In this document: positions 50,870-62,687 of the stretch, in pieces
Numbering within the stretch: the stretch's first letter is position 1
How the letters are laid out: each line of letters begins with the position of its first letter
Program-made: the position numbers and the translations under genes
Assembly (NCBI GenBank): GCA_020744425.1
Contig: JAGMUV010000019.1
Span: 930,001-994,000, forward strand
Reading direction: 5' to 3'
DNA: 64,000 nt
DNA from: Dactylonectria macrodidyma
Taxonomy: Eukaryota; Ascomycota; Sordariomycetes; Hypocreales; Nectriaceae
Notes under the pieces: generated by a model
Seen by the model: the letters and a program-made list of their open reading frames with translations, nothing else
Databases searched by the model: none
Told to the model about the DNA's origin: nothing

Positions 50870-52471
50870 GTGTAGCATTGCCAAATGTTACTGGAAATGG
50901 GGGGCGATGGGGGATTGTTTGTATCTACGGGAGGATCATGAATATGGGATGGCTCCATCTGTTTACAGTCGATGGTCGATGAGAGACTCTGTGTCTGTCT
51001 TAATAAAATAACTATCCTAGACAGAGAGTGAGAAAATGCTAGATTAATGACGATCAGGATGGAGTGGAGTCCAATTTACTTCAAAATCCATTGGCAACTA
51101 CCTCCCCAAATCTCCCGTGTGTATTGACCTCTAAATTATAAATGAATGTATTGAGCATAAGCGCAGTGCTCTTTTAAGATGTTTATCTAGGAAGCACTCC
51201 GTTGTCGGAAAATATCTTGCAGAGAAGAGATTTCGAGGGTCAAAGAAATCAAGAACATGCCCAAAGGTCTTTCAGTGAAACAGTAAATCAAGAAATCGGA
51301 AACGTTTCAAACTTGGGTATCTCTGGTGTTTGTATGTTTTCCCTTATTCAGCTGCCCACAGTCCCGTGCCTTTGCGAGTTTCATGAAATTGACCTGATCG
51401 TTAGACGCAGGCAAGAATGTGCAATCAATGCATTGGTTTCTTGACAAGGAAAGCAAGCGAAACTCATCAGGTACCTTGTCTTACATACCCGATTGAACGT
51501 TGCAAGGCAAGCGACCCGGATGCTGACCTCGTATACGTTGAATATTTTGTCAGGGTCGCTTGTATACCGATCTTCATGCGACGGTGATTCCTCCTGCTCT
51601 GGGGAAGCGGCTCCTGCAGAAATTCGTCGCTGGCGTCATCTGAAGGTGTATCTGCAGTATCTCCAACAGAAATAGAAGAGTCATGGTTAAGCTACGAAAG
51701 GCTAGTCAAAACGTCCTCGCTAAACCACGAATCATGGCTAGAAGACTTCCATTAGGTAGGTACCAATCAACGAGATTTGTCGATTTGAACTACGGCCAAA
51801 TTACTAGAGAGAAGTCCGGGGCAGCGATTGTACAGGTGCGTTTGGGACAGACTGCCCCAGGCGCTGTGGTCATCGGGTGCCAACCAAAACATGCCTTGGT
51901 GAAAATATCACGCCTCGAATCGCTGCGATAGTCCCATAAAGCAAACAGTCTTGACCTTTCTTTCGTCGATGCTATCTAATGCGAAGTCAGAAAAACAGTT
52001 GCATAGGAAGGGAGCTCGGGCAAGCCTTCGGTTAAGTGTTTGGAAGTTTGATCAGTTTGAATGCTATGGTAGCAGTTTGTCACCTAGGCGAATTGGTCAC
52101 CATTAAATTAGCCTGGGAGGCTCTTAGGGCTTGAAATATAGCTGTAACAAAGCATGTCATAATGGATAGATGATCTACTTGAGATCCTGGTATTTTGAAT
52201 ACGTCACGAAGTGGCAATGGCAAAAGTCGCAGGGAGCATGGGAAAACAGCGGAGTATCTTGATTTTTATAACATTGGAGTCGGAGGCGACAGGGCCTTGG
52301 CATGAGTTGGTCGTTACCGAAGACAAAGCTCAAACGGTCTGAAGAGCCATGGCCGGATCGAGGCGGCTTGTGACTACTCCCGTAGCGATGGCTCTGGCGA
52401 AGGTCTTATTCTTAATTTCCTTCTTTCTCTTTGTTTTCGCCTTTCTCTTTCTTCATCTCATCCAACAGCAT
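50870..52471. other. Intergenic region
   Basis: No supported gene. Short frames at 51202-51444 and 51683-51931 have no domain and no splice context. A CATTAAATTAGCC motif near 52102 resembles the TAATTTAG motif found further right. Confidence 0.45.
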
Positions 52472-53320
52472 TTAGTAGTCCTCAGTCATCATGGTGAAGA
52501 ACCACAGGCTGTCAGCAACCGGGTCGTATGAGGGTGCAGTCCAGCCAGGAAGAGACGGGGTCCCGTCGCTAATGGTCGCGGATTCGGTGGTGATGGGCGC
52601 GAGTCCGCAGGCGATGTTATAGTGGACAAGAGAAGTGCTATTAAGCTTCATCTTTGCAATTTGATCCTGGCTGAGGGAAAGCATGGTCTCGCGGGTGAGA
52701 TTGGGGAACTGCTCAGAATTAGTGCTATCACAATATCGCGGAGAAGACCAGGGATATCTTACATCGACATCTCCAAGTGAAGGGTGGGCAGCAAGCATGG
52801 CGAGCAGGGCTTTGACCAGGTTACCGGCAGCAAGGGCAAGGGGGATAGTGAGCTGGTGCTGCAGTTAGCAGGAATAGAAAGCTAGAGTACAGGGCATGGA
52901 AATTGGCGACTCACAGTCTCGCACTCGCAGTTATTCTGCACACAGGGGTAACAGCGACCGGAGTTCTTGGATCAAATTAGCTAAACAATGAATTCGAGCA
53001 GACTAAATGGACCTACCAGTGTCTACACACGCCCGGCGAGGCGGGAGCGACAGGTCTTCGCTCGCGATGAACTGGACGCAAGGAAGACAGGGAATGAGGC
53101 GATAGCCATCAGCGGGCTAGGAGATTGGTCAGAACAGAAGAGGAGAGGTGAAATTGGTAGCAAAATACTGGTGCAAATGGATCCGCGGTATTGTCATCTC
53201 CGTTGTTGGAGTTGCGGGTGCCAGACGAACCTGTAACAGAACTGCTAGGCTCGTCGACGGGGGCTTCAGAGGCTGGGCCGTGGACATGGTGGCCGTGGCA
53301 GCGGCGTGTGGTCGATAGAG
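52472..53320 (-). CDS. Hypothetical gene, structure partly uncertain
   Basis: Likely exons (minus): 53169-53320, 53027-53116, 52915-52965, 52763-52852, 52472-52708. The last three joins are phase-consistent with good signals (GTGAGT with a CTAAC branch; GTAAGA with CACTAAT). The final intron is exactly 54 nt and contains no in-frame stop, so retention would also keep the frame. The donor ending the second listed exon is uncertain: GTAGAC keeps the frame, while the better-looking GTAGGT does not. The start was not found, so the 5' end is open. The protein has Cys-rich short exons (IPCLPCVQ; RCYPCVQNNCECE), an Asn/Ser/Asp-rich segment, and a C-terminus ending MMTEDY. I do not recognise it. It may be a diverged regulator or a decaying gene. 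Confidence 0.45.
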
Positions 53321-53902
53321 CTGCAAGTTGGTAATGGAATTACACATATGAGAGGCACCAAAGGTATAGTATAAGTTCGCAATGCCTTTGTGGCCACTGG
53401 TAGAAGTTGGGCGGCTTCAGAGAGTACCCAAAGGAAATGCACGGAGAAAGGCTAGCGGAAGATTTGAGTATCCCTTCAGAATCCAAACGGTAGCAGAGGG
53501 TCGGACAGGATCGGAAAACAATAGTGAACCAATACCAACAGCTTCATTGGAAGGGCCAAATAGCAGCGCGTTGGTGTCTGACCAAAACACCCGAGTGTGC
53601 CCCGCCTAATGACCTCTGAAATGCTTGTTTGATTTTTGTTCCGTGACGCGCTCTTTTAATCACTGATCACAAATATCATCTTTGGTTGGGCATATTGCAC
53701 TGAAATTCGACTTCTCCCGTGTCGTTGTTGTTGTTATTGTTGCATCCGTCAACTGCTGGAACTTCATAGCCGATACCTGCTGGCAACTGTTGAAAGTGAA
53801 ACCAGACTTACCCTATTGTGTCATGTTTAATTCATGCATTCCCGTGATTCTGGGAAAGCAAATCTGCCTGGGCACGAAACAGAAGCTTACCATTGGCTCC
53901 AT

Positions 53903-53960
53903 TACCACAACCACCACCACCACTATCACTACCACCAGCATCACCGCCACCATCAACACA
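53903..53960 (+). repeat. ACC-rich trinucleotide repeat
   Basis: An imperfect run of ACC/ATC triplets (ACCACCACCACC and variants) of about 58 bp. Any translated frame here is low-complexity and not evidence of a gene. Confidence 0.7.
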
Positions 53961-54743
53961 GTCAATATGACTAACACATTGAGCATTCAGGCGATCAAGC
54001 GCAACATGACCACGGCTGATTAGGCCATCGCCCTCGAGGATGGAAATGCTCATCCTCTACGACCCGGGATGCACTCAGTACCTACGTTGGGGTCTTGCGC
54101 TTGACTGGCTGTCTTTGGCAAGCGCTGGTGCACCATCCGCTTGACACCATCGCCACCATTGAGCTGCCGCATCAAATCCTCGCCTCAAGAAGCCTATATC
54201 GTTGAGCTCAAAACCGTCAACACCCTCAATTTCACGTAGGCTACGGCGAACATGCGTTGACAATTTGGTTTCCTTCAATCGAGCTTTACATCTGTGACCT
54301 CAAGAACTACCTCAGTACAGAGATCGGATGAATAGTTATGGATCCCAACCTCCGTCCTTCAGAAACTAAAAAAGGTCGCTAAAGCTGCCATCGGCCACTT
54401 GTCCCTACTCTGAAATGTAAAGAATGGAATTAAATAAATAGCAAATGATACCGTTTCCTGATCGCCTCTCCTCGCCGCTTTTGCCAATCTAACCACACGG
54501 CCCCTAGCACGCGCGGCATGCCCCCGAAGCCACCTCGCTCCTCGACGAATTGCGGGTAGCCCACATGGGCTACACAGTTCTGGTGAATGCACTACTTCCG
54601 TGTCGCAAGAACAGAAACTTTTGAGAGATTGAAGGGAAAATCCGGCACCAAAAGCATCACCTTGGGTGTCTTGTCCAGCAACCAGTGTCGCACAGCGCGC
54701 TCTTGTCGACCTCCAACCTCAGGAGTGCGAGATGCGAAGAGAC
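53961..54743. other. Gene-free stretch
   Basis: No supported gene or clear element beyond the end of the trinucleotide repeat. Confidence 0.45.
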
Positions 54744-55607
54744 TCAGAGGGGATCTAGAAGTGTTTTCGAGCCATCGATCTCCCTTTCATGGCCCTGAAA
54801 TTGAGTGTATCCGCCGAACTTGGCCACGCTGCAGCCCACCGCCCTGGCCTCCATTGACTCCTGGATGTGGACTTCGGGCGAAAGGATTTTGACCAGGACG
54901 TTTCCATGGCCATGAATGGGTGGGATCTGTTCGATGAACTCCTCCCCAATCCAGAACAATGGTTTTTGACTTTGTGCCAGCAGCAACTCGCCCATGGTGG
55001 GGCGGACAGCGAATGGAATAGTCCCCCATCCGGACTGGAATGTCGACATAGGTCATGCGATGGAGAAAGCGATTTGGTACCTGTGTGCGGTCCAAGAGAT
55101 GGACACGTTTCAACTCCTTACAGTCTGAACCTTGTTGTAGCTTCTTTTCCATGTGTGTCGAAATGTTATCGGTCGATTCTTCGTTGTCGGTGCGCATGAG
55201 TACGCTTCTGAAGCCACGGATAATGGCCGTCACGATCGGCTAGATCTCATCCAAGCCTCGATTAGCCCATCAGTGTCGGAATACGCCTATTCGCACAATC
55301 TTCGTATGCGAGCCTTGATACTGCCCTGGAACCAGCACATATCTTCATCGTCGTCCGGCACGGGGGTTGTCTGGTTCAAAGGGTTGATGGAATCTCCTGC
55401 GCTCTTGAAGATCGTAACACGGACACGCTCTCTTAGTATATCTGAGTCGTGGTCGTCATTGTCGTCGATAGGATCATCGTTATCTAGTTCGTTTCCTGCC
55501 TTAGGATCGGTCTCGGACTCGCCACCCACGGTGACGTTGTTGTCTTCGAGGTCCTCTTCGGAATGGGCGTGTTTCGCGTGCAGGTCGACAATCTCCAAGC
55601 ACTCCAA
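54744..55607 (-). pseudogene. Decayed coding remnant with frameshift
   Basis: On the minus strand two overlapping frames each look coding over different halves. One (from 55233) runs through LKRVHLLDRTQVPNRFLHRM and TYVDIPVRMG. The other continues as TIPFAVRPTMGELLLAQSQ and FIEQIPPIHGHGNVLVKILS. The switch occurs in a short G run near 55035-55045, consistent with a one-base indel. Just upstream, 55287-55607 holds an acidic frame (DNDDPIDDNDDHDSD) closed by a stop. I do not recognise the family. An undetected intron instead of a frameshift is possible. Confidence 0.35.
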
Positions 55608-57052
55608 GCATCAGTACGACTAGATCCTGAAGGTTTGTGCTCCCGCAAAGACATTTGTCCTAACCAGATAGCTAGTAATTGTCGCCGTAATGGACATAGA
55701 TGCCCTCAGTAGCTTAGTGCCTAGGGGCAAGGATACTGCTGTCACATGTTCCGAGCGGGTGCTTGTAGGTTGGAAGATGTGCCCGTTGCTCAATCCGAAG
55801 AACTTGGTGCTGCCCTCAACCGCCTGGTCTTTGAGAGGGCCCCTCGTGAATGTGCCCTCGGTCGCTCGCACCTCCGCAGGACAGCTGACACCGGAATGGT
55901 AGATGCTGTGCGGTGAGTCCTCCTCTCGGGGCGCCTAAGCCACACCCTCCACTGGGAAGTAGTGCGGTGTTGTTGGCCCTGCCGACGGCACTGTATGGGT
56001 GCGCTCTCTCCCGGATGGGTCATGGCAGTAACCAAAGCTAATGTCTCATGCGGGATATCTTCCTTCGTGGCCTTGGCCCTGGACTCTTTAAATATGGCCG
56101 TGCTCGTTCGGTGAGTTGCGTCGCGGCTCGAGTCTTCACGCTGACAGAGATCCCGCGTTAGCATATAAGCATTGAAGACGGTCCCTCCTATCGACTCACC
56201 TTGGCAAAAGGGAAACCCGAGTGTGTAAGTATGCGGCGATCAACGCACTGTTTGCCTCCCTTTATCATCAACCGCAGATGCTTCACGGTTGCGCAGTCGA
56301 GTACGAATCCTCCATGATATCCATGATGCGCACGTAGAGAAGTCGGCTTGGAAGGCTTGCACGAGAAACACCTTTACGGGAGTACCTCTTGACGGAGCAA
56401 CCAGCCACACGACATTCTGTGGATGAGTGCGTTGCGGGCCGACCTACCCATTCTGCAAAAGCATCGCCAGTTAGTCTAATGCAAGAGACTAACACAGCCA
56501 TGGTAAAAGTGAGGAGCCGCTCTACTGGGGCCTTGAACCGCCGGCCCAGGAGGGACAGGTGAACGGTATCTGCATTGGGGCGTTTCCAATGGTCTTGCGA
56601 TCTGACAGCAACGACTTCGAAGTGGTATTGCAAAGTCGATTATAAATTTCGGTTAGGAGGCGATTGAAACGTGGTATGCCACGCCGGGATCGACGCCCTT
56701 CGTCAGGGAGCGGAGGCCGTATCTCAATGATGTAGCGCCAGGGGTTGATGTCGATTGATAATACCCGGAGGCCCCTTGTACATTTTCGCGATATGGAATG
56801 TCCGTCGCAGCTGGAGTTCTGGATTGTTAAATGCAAAATCCAAGGACCATCCCAAAAATAATTCCGATAACTCCTGTCCAACTCCCAACAGCAAATTGCC
56901 AATCATCACGTCTCAGCGTGTAGCAAATTGTCGTAACCATCTTGTCCCTAACTCCCTGCCCAAAAGAACATCGTGTCCCTGACTAATGTGCCTGTAGAAA
57001 TTTGTCGCAACAATCGGCGTTTGAGCCAAGATTCCCGTGTGTTGACACCTTC
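55608..57052. other. Relic-like stretch without a supported gene
   Basis: Minus-strand frames at 56283-56633 and 56522-56902 overlap and are short. One contains DINPWRYIIEIRPPLPDEGR, which reads as possible coding sequence, but I cannot build a gene. Confidence 0.35.
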
Positions 57053-58066
57053 TCAAAGCTCATATCCTCGGCTTACGGCGTAGTTCTCGATTCCTTCGAT
57101 GTATTCCTCGACTACTGTGAGGAAAGTTGCATGGTGCTGCAAGCTCATGAAATATTTGAGATTGCGAAGAACATATCTGACTCCATTCTTTGCCTATTCT
57201 CGATCTTCACGCCGGCAATACTCCCAGCGTTTCAGGTCTTCAAAGACGTCATTGATGCAGTTTGCAATATCCCAGTCTTTCTCTTCCAGGCTCTGGTTGA
57301 CTTGCGCGTCATTCGACCACCAGTCTTTATCAGATACTGTAGGAGCTTGTACCCCAATCATACGGGCCATAAATGAAATAACCCAAGATCTTACAAGAGG
57401 ATTTCTGATCAACAAGGTGCTGGTGTCCGATTCTGCCTCCTCGATGACATTCCGCAAGGTGTCCCAGTCTGCATTGCAGCTCTCTCTTGCCGACTTCAAG
57501 ATTTCAAGGGCTGAATCCACAGTTGGCTGCTTGTCATCCAAGTCATTCAGTATTCTTGTTGTCTTCATATGCTTCTAGTTGCTGGGCATAGTGGATAGTC
57601 GGGGGTTTGCAAATGGCAACGAGCAGGCCGAAAACGTCCCGATGTTGTCCAAAGTCTGATTCAGCGTGTTCAAACAGCACACACCAGACAGCTAGATAGG
57701 CGAACCGAGCGTAAGTCTTGTCACTTGCAGATGCCTTGAGACTCTTGTCCATGCTACATGGGAAAGGGTGCCCGGCTTGAGCCTCTCTCTGAATGTCGCG
57801 TCTATGGCACGGACGCGATCGGAGGGCATGATGCACTTCGGAATCATTGTGCGGTTGATGGGATTCTCGAGAGCACGCATGACAAGTCTCGGGATAGCAG
57901 AAGGCTGGAGAATCGGGGTCTCATCTTCTAAGGGCATCCCGACAAAGCAATATAGGCCATCTGCGCCAGTAGTGAAGTGCTGGAAATCGTTGAATCCGAG
58001 ATAGATGGCCCATTGTCTTCTTAGTTCCAACCTCTGCCTCAAGCTTGTGGCAGAGGTCGCTGCCAT
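57053..58066 (-). pseudogene. Decayed gene with frame changes and an in-frame TAG
   Basis: Coding-like sequence runs along the minus strand in pieces: from ATG 58066 (MAATSATSLRQRLELRRQWA), a shift near 57790 into MDKSLKASASDKTYARFAYL, a shift near 57570 into DLDDKQPTVDSALEILKSAR and WWSNDAQVNQSLEEKDWDIA. Then, in the same frame, a TAG stop lies at 57194-57196, after which about 45 more coding-like codons follow (NGVRYVLRNLKYFMSLQHHA) before TGA at 57053. The stop sits where a CAG codon would fit. I do not recognise the family. Some frame changes could be missed introns, but the in-frame TAG has no splice signals that would remove it cleanly. Confidence 0.45.
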
Positions 58067-58866
58067 GACGTCTTCCAAGGGAATGCTTGGGTTGAGACTA
58101 GGCTGGTGAACCCATACTCCCCGGCGGATGGCGGCGATGTCTGTGACTGACCTGAACTCCTACTGCCAGACCGTCCGAGAAGTATGCCTCGCGCCGAACT
58201 GAGAGGTAGTGCCAAAAATCGCCACATGTCGGAGATCAAGCGGGGAAGAACCCTGCATGTCCTCTCAAAGCTCATCCTCTACGCTGGCTTTGCTCCCAGC
58301 TTCTCTTCTTGTCGATGATGGCGTAGGGAGCTGCCCCGTAAATGAGTGAGGTTGTGAGGTATGTCGGGCGAAAGGAAGGGAAGGCGAGCGAAAAGTGTAA
58401 ATAGCAAATTGATCAATCTAGACCTAGGAAGCTTGCTGTGCAAAGACTCCTTGATGTGGTATGTGGTGATAATGATCCATCTGGCACTGTCATCACGCGA
58501 CGGAGGCCCGGATAAAAATTTGGACTCTCATGGAAGATCCACCTCGCACTTTGACGTCTTTGGGGTTTTACGCTCCCACTTCACCTGTCGATTTCTAGAT
58601 CTGGAGGCGCCGTACGGGCAACGATACCGACGGGTAGCATCTTCCGTAATGGGCGAGCTCGTCAGACGAATGAGCCGTGGAAGCTGAGACGAGCAATGGA
58701 CTCTAGCATAGCGGTGATGCGCTTTTATCTCATCTAGGGATGGAAGAACCAACACCCAGGACTGGAACGCTCAGTATATCGACTGTTGTCTGTTGAAGGA
58801 CGTGAATCAACCATGCAGGATGAGATCCTGTGGTGCGGCGATGGTGATGACGCTCCTCACTAATTG
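58067..58866. other. Stretch without a supported gene
   Basis: Short overlapping frames only. I see no domain or splice pattern. Confidence 0.4.
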
Positions 58867-59448
58867 TCAGACTCGTGATTGTAGCAAGACAGTAAAGGTG
58901 AGGGCGCCGGCTTGAATGTCGCGCTGATACATTCTGCTCATCACTCGCAATGGATGGCTGTACTGTATGTATCGCAAATGCTCATGGACCTTGAACCAGG
59001 CCTCGAAGTAAGTAACGAAGATGCGGACGGGAATGTGCGAAAGATCTGGTGAGTTTGTCACTCCCGCCATGAATGCCTCCGCCATCTGTGTTGGGTGTTC
59101 AGCGAGGTCGGTCCACAGTTGAACCGCGAAAAGCATGGCTACTGCATTGAACTCGTTGTCGGGATGAGCTCTGGCGAACTCGGTGAGCTTGTTGTATAGC
59201 TCCAGGGGGTACACCAGGTTCGACATGTATGGAACCTTGTAGACGAAGCAATGCAGCTGGTCATTTCGAAGAAGATATGAGTCGACCATTGGCAAAACTT
59301 CCTTCTAGTAGCGACTTGCTGGCCCATGCTCATCGTTCCGATTCACAAGTTCGCCGAGGTTCGGTTGTCCACTGTCTGGCAAAGATGTCGTCGCCTCGGA
59401 ATGCTTGCTCGAGCCGTTGCGTACTACGAGTAGGTTGAGATTGGCCAT
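58867..59448 (-). CDS. Hypothetical protein, two exons (tentative)
   Basis: Exons (minus) 59347-59448 and 58867-59304 joined by a 42-nt GTGAAT...CTACTAG intron give 179 aa in one frame from MANLNLLVVRNGSS. The second exon has ordinary coding composition (VDSYLLRNDQLHCFVYKVPY; NEFNAVAMLFAVQLWTDLA; VRIFVTYFEAWFKVHEHLRY). No domain is recognised. The intron is shorter than others in this window and its branch site is weak, so this may be a remnant rather than an active gene. It lies in the relic-rich interval. Confidence 0.35.
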
Positions 59449-59716
59449 GTTGCGGGGGCATCGAGTCGGGTGATGACCTGGACGGAATGATTCTAGTATT
59501 CGGGATGAAGAGACTGTCGTGGAAAGTCATGTTGCTCGTAGAACAGATCACTTCGGTGGTCCTGCCAAAGTGTCTAACGAAAAGTTAGCCTCCAAGATCA
59601 AAAGGAGCCACGTGTGCAGCACTCACGCTGGCTAAGCTAGCATCATACCGAGATATAATATATCTGTTAGTTGTAGGTTTCGTGGCTGCCTATTGCTGTT
59701 GACCATGATATCTGCC

Positions 59717-59800
59717 GTAATTTAGTGGCAAGTTCATGGTCAGTTAGGGCGACTTACGGTAACGAATAGCCATTAATTTAGCACTGGCCATGCCATAAAC
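59717..59800. repeat. TAATTTAG-motif cluster 1
   Basis: CCGTAATTTAGTGG and, about 50 bp on, ATTAATTTAGCACTGG, in a short AT-rich stretch that also has GCTAAACTAGCC-like motifs nearby (59630 and 59895). The same core recurs near 61228-61280 and 62840-62890. Confidence 0.5.
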
Positions 59801-60155
59801 TAGTATATAAACTGTTGCTCTAAGTTAGAATATTTGGATGCAGCTGATCCCCTTCCCTGAAGACATACCTGAAATTGCGCACTTGGTGCTGGCTAAACTA
59901 GCCGTGGTGATGTTCCAGGAGGTTATTGCCAAAAACCAACAGCAGGCAGGATCGAGGAACTGGCCATCGGACAGGACGATGACACGAGCCAAGACCTCTG
60001 TGACAACCTAGTTGCCGCTTAGCTGTTTTTAAGCTGAGCTTGTTCCCTAGAACTGTCAAGAGCGTGGTGAATAATCGTCTTGGACCCTAAGATCGTCTCG
60101 CCAGGATTCTTCCTGTACTGCAGGACCGAACAGTTGTCGTCTAGCTAGACGTTGT

Positions 60156-60545
60156 TCAAATTGGTATTTGCCGTGCGCGGCCCAGCAAAGACGAACTCCA
60201 AGGTGTACGGCGAGTAGTCAACAAAAAAATGATGGAAACTCTGGATATTCCCGTGGTCTCCAGAAGCCTGCATTTTTCCCCAAAGGCACCATCGGGCTTG
60301 AAGAATTGCCGGTGCCAAAGGTTGATGCCACGGGTCAAGGTTTCCGTGACAACCCAGTTGCCGCTTGGTTGGTGAATGTTGGAGGTAGGGTCGGGCGTGT
60401 CGAAGTACCCGGTACCGTGGAGGTTCCCAACAGTATGGCTGAGAACCTCGTCATCATCTGCGACGAGCTTGGCGGAATTGTCTTGGTTGATCACAACGCG
60501 GAAGCCCATTCATCGAGGGATATCGGCCATTTTGAGGATATCTGG
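60156..60545 (-). pseudogene. Short coding remnant
   Basis: The minus-strand frame contains a coding-like stretch (INQDNSAKLVADDDEVLSHT; GYFDTPDPTSNIHQPSGNWV; NLWHRQFFKPDGAFGEKC). Its upstream extension (MADIPR) is separated from it by an in-frame TGA, and downstream a TAG interrupts a further coding-like segment near 60150. Family not recognised. It could be an exon of a gene I cannot assemble. Confidence 0.3.
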
Positions 60546-60549
60546 ACAA

Positions 60550-62162
60550 CGTAGTGTTAGAGACGAGAAACGAATCAAGAGAATAGTGAAAAGGCTTACC
60601 TTGTGGCGAGGTGTCGCAACTGAGGTTTGCTGGTTGTGCGGTGTTGGCTCTTGGTGCGGCTTGGCGATCTCCAAGTGTGCTCTGATCTTCGATCTCCAAG
60701 ACGGCCAGGCAGGACTGCCATGCCTGTATATAAGAAAAATGAGACTAGCAGTGATGAGACTTGGCGTATATGTATTTTGCTCAACCAAGGTTTATATATA
60801 TTGAAGCCCTGGTGATGTTGTGGTACGCGCGCCAATTCTCTCAGGATGAGTTGCGAAGGAGGGAAGTTGGGGGGAGCGAAAGAGTTCGTGCAATAAATGC
60901 AGTCTGCAAGCCCGGCTATTTTACAGTGAATCAGTGTGCAAACAAGCATTGTTCATGTCATTTGCCAAACAACGCCTCAGGTATCAACACCAACATCAAC
61001 TCAGCCTCCGCTCCAACGTCAATACTGGCTACTTGCCATCGAGACTTGATTAACTAAAGAACTCATGGCACTCTAATTCATGCATGTGATCAAAATAACT
61101 GGCTTATTTCGCATTGCAAATGAACCTGCGTCATGAGTAAGCCTCCCTTAGGTGCCTAAGGTAGTCACGTATTGTTCCCTACCCATACTCTAGTGATTGT
61201 TCTCCATAAGTTAGGGAAGGTTTGTCCTAAATTAGCGACATCCTCACTGTAATTTAGCGGGGATCCTCTATAAATTAGTGCACGCAACTCTGCCTGCAGG
61301 CTGCCACAGAGACGCCAGACTTGGCGATACCACCTCCTCACGAACGTATCCCATCTCTTCGGATGTGGAGCGTGGTTACATGTCCTGAGATGCAATCTGT
61401 ACCTTGTCTCCCTTTTTGCTAATTCCCAAACACCAAAACGGGAGCAAGTCAAACTCCGCATTGGGGCACAGCAATCAGAAAGCCAACAAGGAGAGATGCA
61501 TCGTTTCCTTTTCCATCAGCATTGTTCATACTCCCATATTACCAGGTGTCGCTTTCCCAGAACCCCCAAGAAGATGCCAAACCGGCCAAGAGTGCACAGT
61601 CAACGAAACCATCATAGCAAGCTGGGAAGAGCAGGTACTCAAGATGAAATGGAACTCAAAGCGGAACATCCTGCGCCAGGACAAACATTCCAGAACGACG
61701 CCAATTTCATCTCGGAACACTTCGATCGGTATGGGTACATGAGGGAGGGCATGCGACTTGTGTTGCCTAAAGCTTCTCGACGTCCGAACATGCAAGTTTA
61801 CCAGTGCCTACGTAGAGAAGTTAAGGAGGACTCAGTAACCCAAATCCCTACCTAGGTGCATCTGTGGGTGTTTCTACTATTAATGCCATGGCTTCACCAT
61901 CTGACTTTACAATAGCTTTCCAGGCTCGCAGACACCTGATCAATTTTTTCCAAAACACTCTTTGAGTCCACACCAGCCATCATCAAAGCAAGACTACTTC
62001 CTCACGTTTTTCACTAGAAATACATTCCCTTCATGCACTCCTGTTCTTCTTATCCAACCAATCTCAAGATCCCAATCATCTTCGCCGAGTTCCTGATTCC
62101 CTGATACTGTCACAATTGCCCATAATCACCAGCACTAGCACCGCCACAGCCACCTTTTCGAC
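60550..62162. other. Stretch without a supported gene
   Basis: No recognisable gene. The frame at 61496-61855 (+) has no domain. Motif cluster 2 lies at 61228-61280. Confidence 0.4.
61228..61280. repeat. TAATTTAG-motif cluster 2
   Basis: Three closely spaced copies in alternating orientation: CCTAAATTAGCG, CTGTAATTTAGCGG, TATAAATTAGTG. Confidence 0.5.
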
Positions 62163-62687
62163 ATGCCAACAAGGACCCGCGCAGCATCGACGATGCAAGT
62201 ACTTATGCGTTCGTTTGAAAGCGAATCGGACCGCTTAGAGAGAGCCGTCCGAGAACATTCAGCGACGTTGGCCGAAAATATGCAGATTCTTCAAGAACAG
62301 ACCTCGACATTTGGCATCCTGGTCGTCATCATACTATCTATTTTAGCATGTGTCAAGAGCGTCACCAAGAATAAACGACTGTCAACATTGGAGACGAACA
62401 ACCAGATATTGGAGATGAAACTCGAAGCCTTAGAGACCAGTCTCCAAAACCTGCAACGAACTCCTGGCTCACAGGGTCCTCCAGGGTCCCAGGGTCCACG
62501 CGGCGATGAGGGTTCCCCTGGCGCCGAGGTTCCTCGACGTCCTCAAGGCGTTGATAGTCCTCGGGGCTACACTGGTGCCAAAGGAGACACTGGTGCTAAG
62601 GGTAACCGAGGCCCTGAAGGCTATACTGGGCCTCAAGGCGCGACCGGCCCCAAGGCTAAACTGGTGCTCTGGGCCCTCAGGGCTTGA
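62163..62687 (+). CDS. Membrane-anchored collagen-like protein, apparently frameshifted
   Basis: 174 aa as read. Residues about 1-45 are polar and helix-prone; 49-68 (FGILVVIILSILACVKSV) is a membrane segment; 70-98 is heptad-like (STLETNNQILEMKLEALETS), a likely coiled coil. From about residue 101 Gly-X-Y triplets begin (GSQGPPGSQGPRGDEG; GYTGAKGDTGAKGNRG), with several triplets missing Gly in the middle. The frame ends in a non-collagen tail (KLVLWALRA). In the frame one base away the collagen pattern resumes (TGALGPQGLNGQPG) and ends after a short Cys-containing tail, so a single-base indel near 62655 is likely. Either this copy is truncated or there is a sequence error. Type II orientation with an extracellular collagen stalk is an inference. 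Confidence 0.65.
   Translation: MPTRTRAASTMQVLMRSFESESDRLERAVREHSATLAENMQILQEQTSTFGILVVIILSILACVKSVTKNKRLSTLETNNQILEMKLEALETSLQNLQRTPGSQGPPGSQGPRGDEGSPGAEVPRRPQGVDSPRGYTGAKGDTGAKGNRGPEGYTGPQGATGPKAKLVLWALRA

Noticed and set aside
53682..54023. 113-aa plus-strand frame rich in Thr
   Set aside because: Most of it is the ACC/ATC trinucleotide repeat; low-complexity translation is not evidence of a gene.
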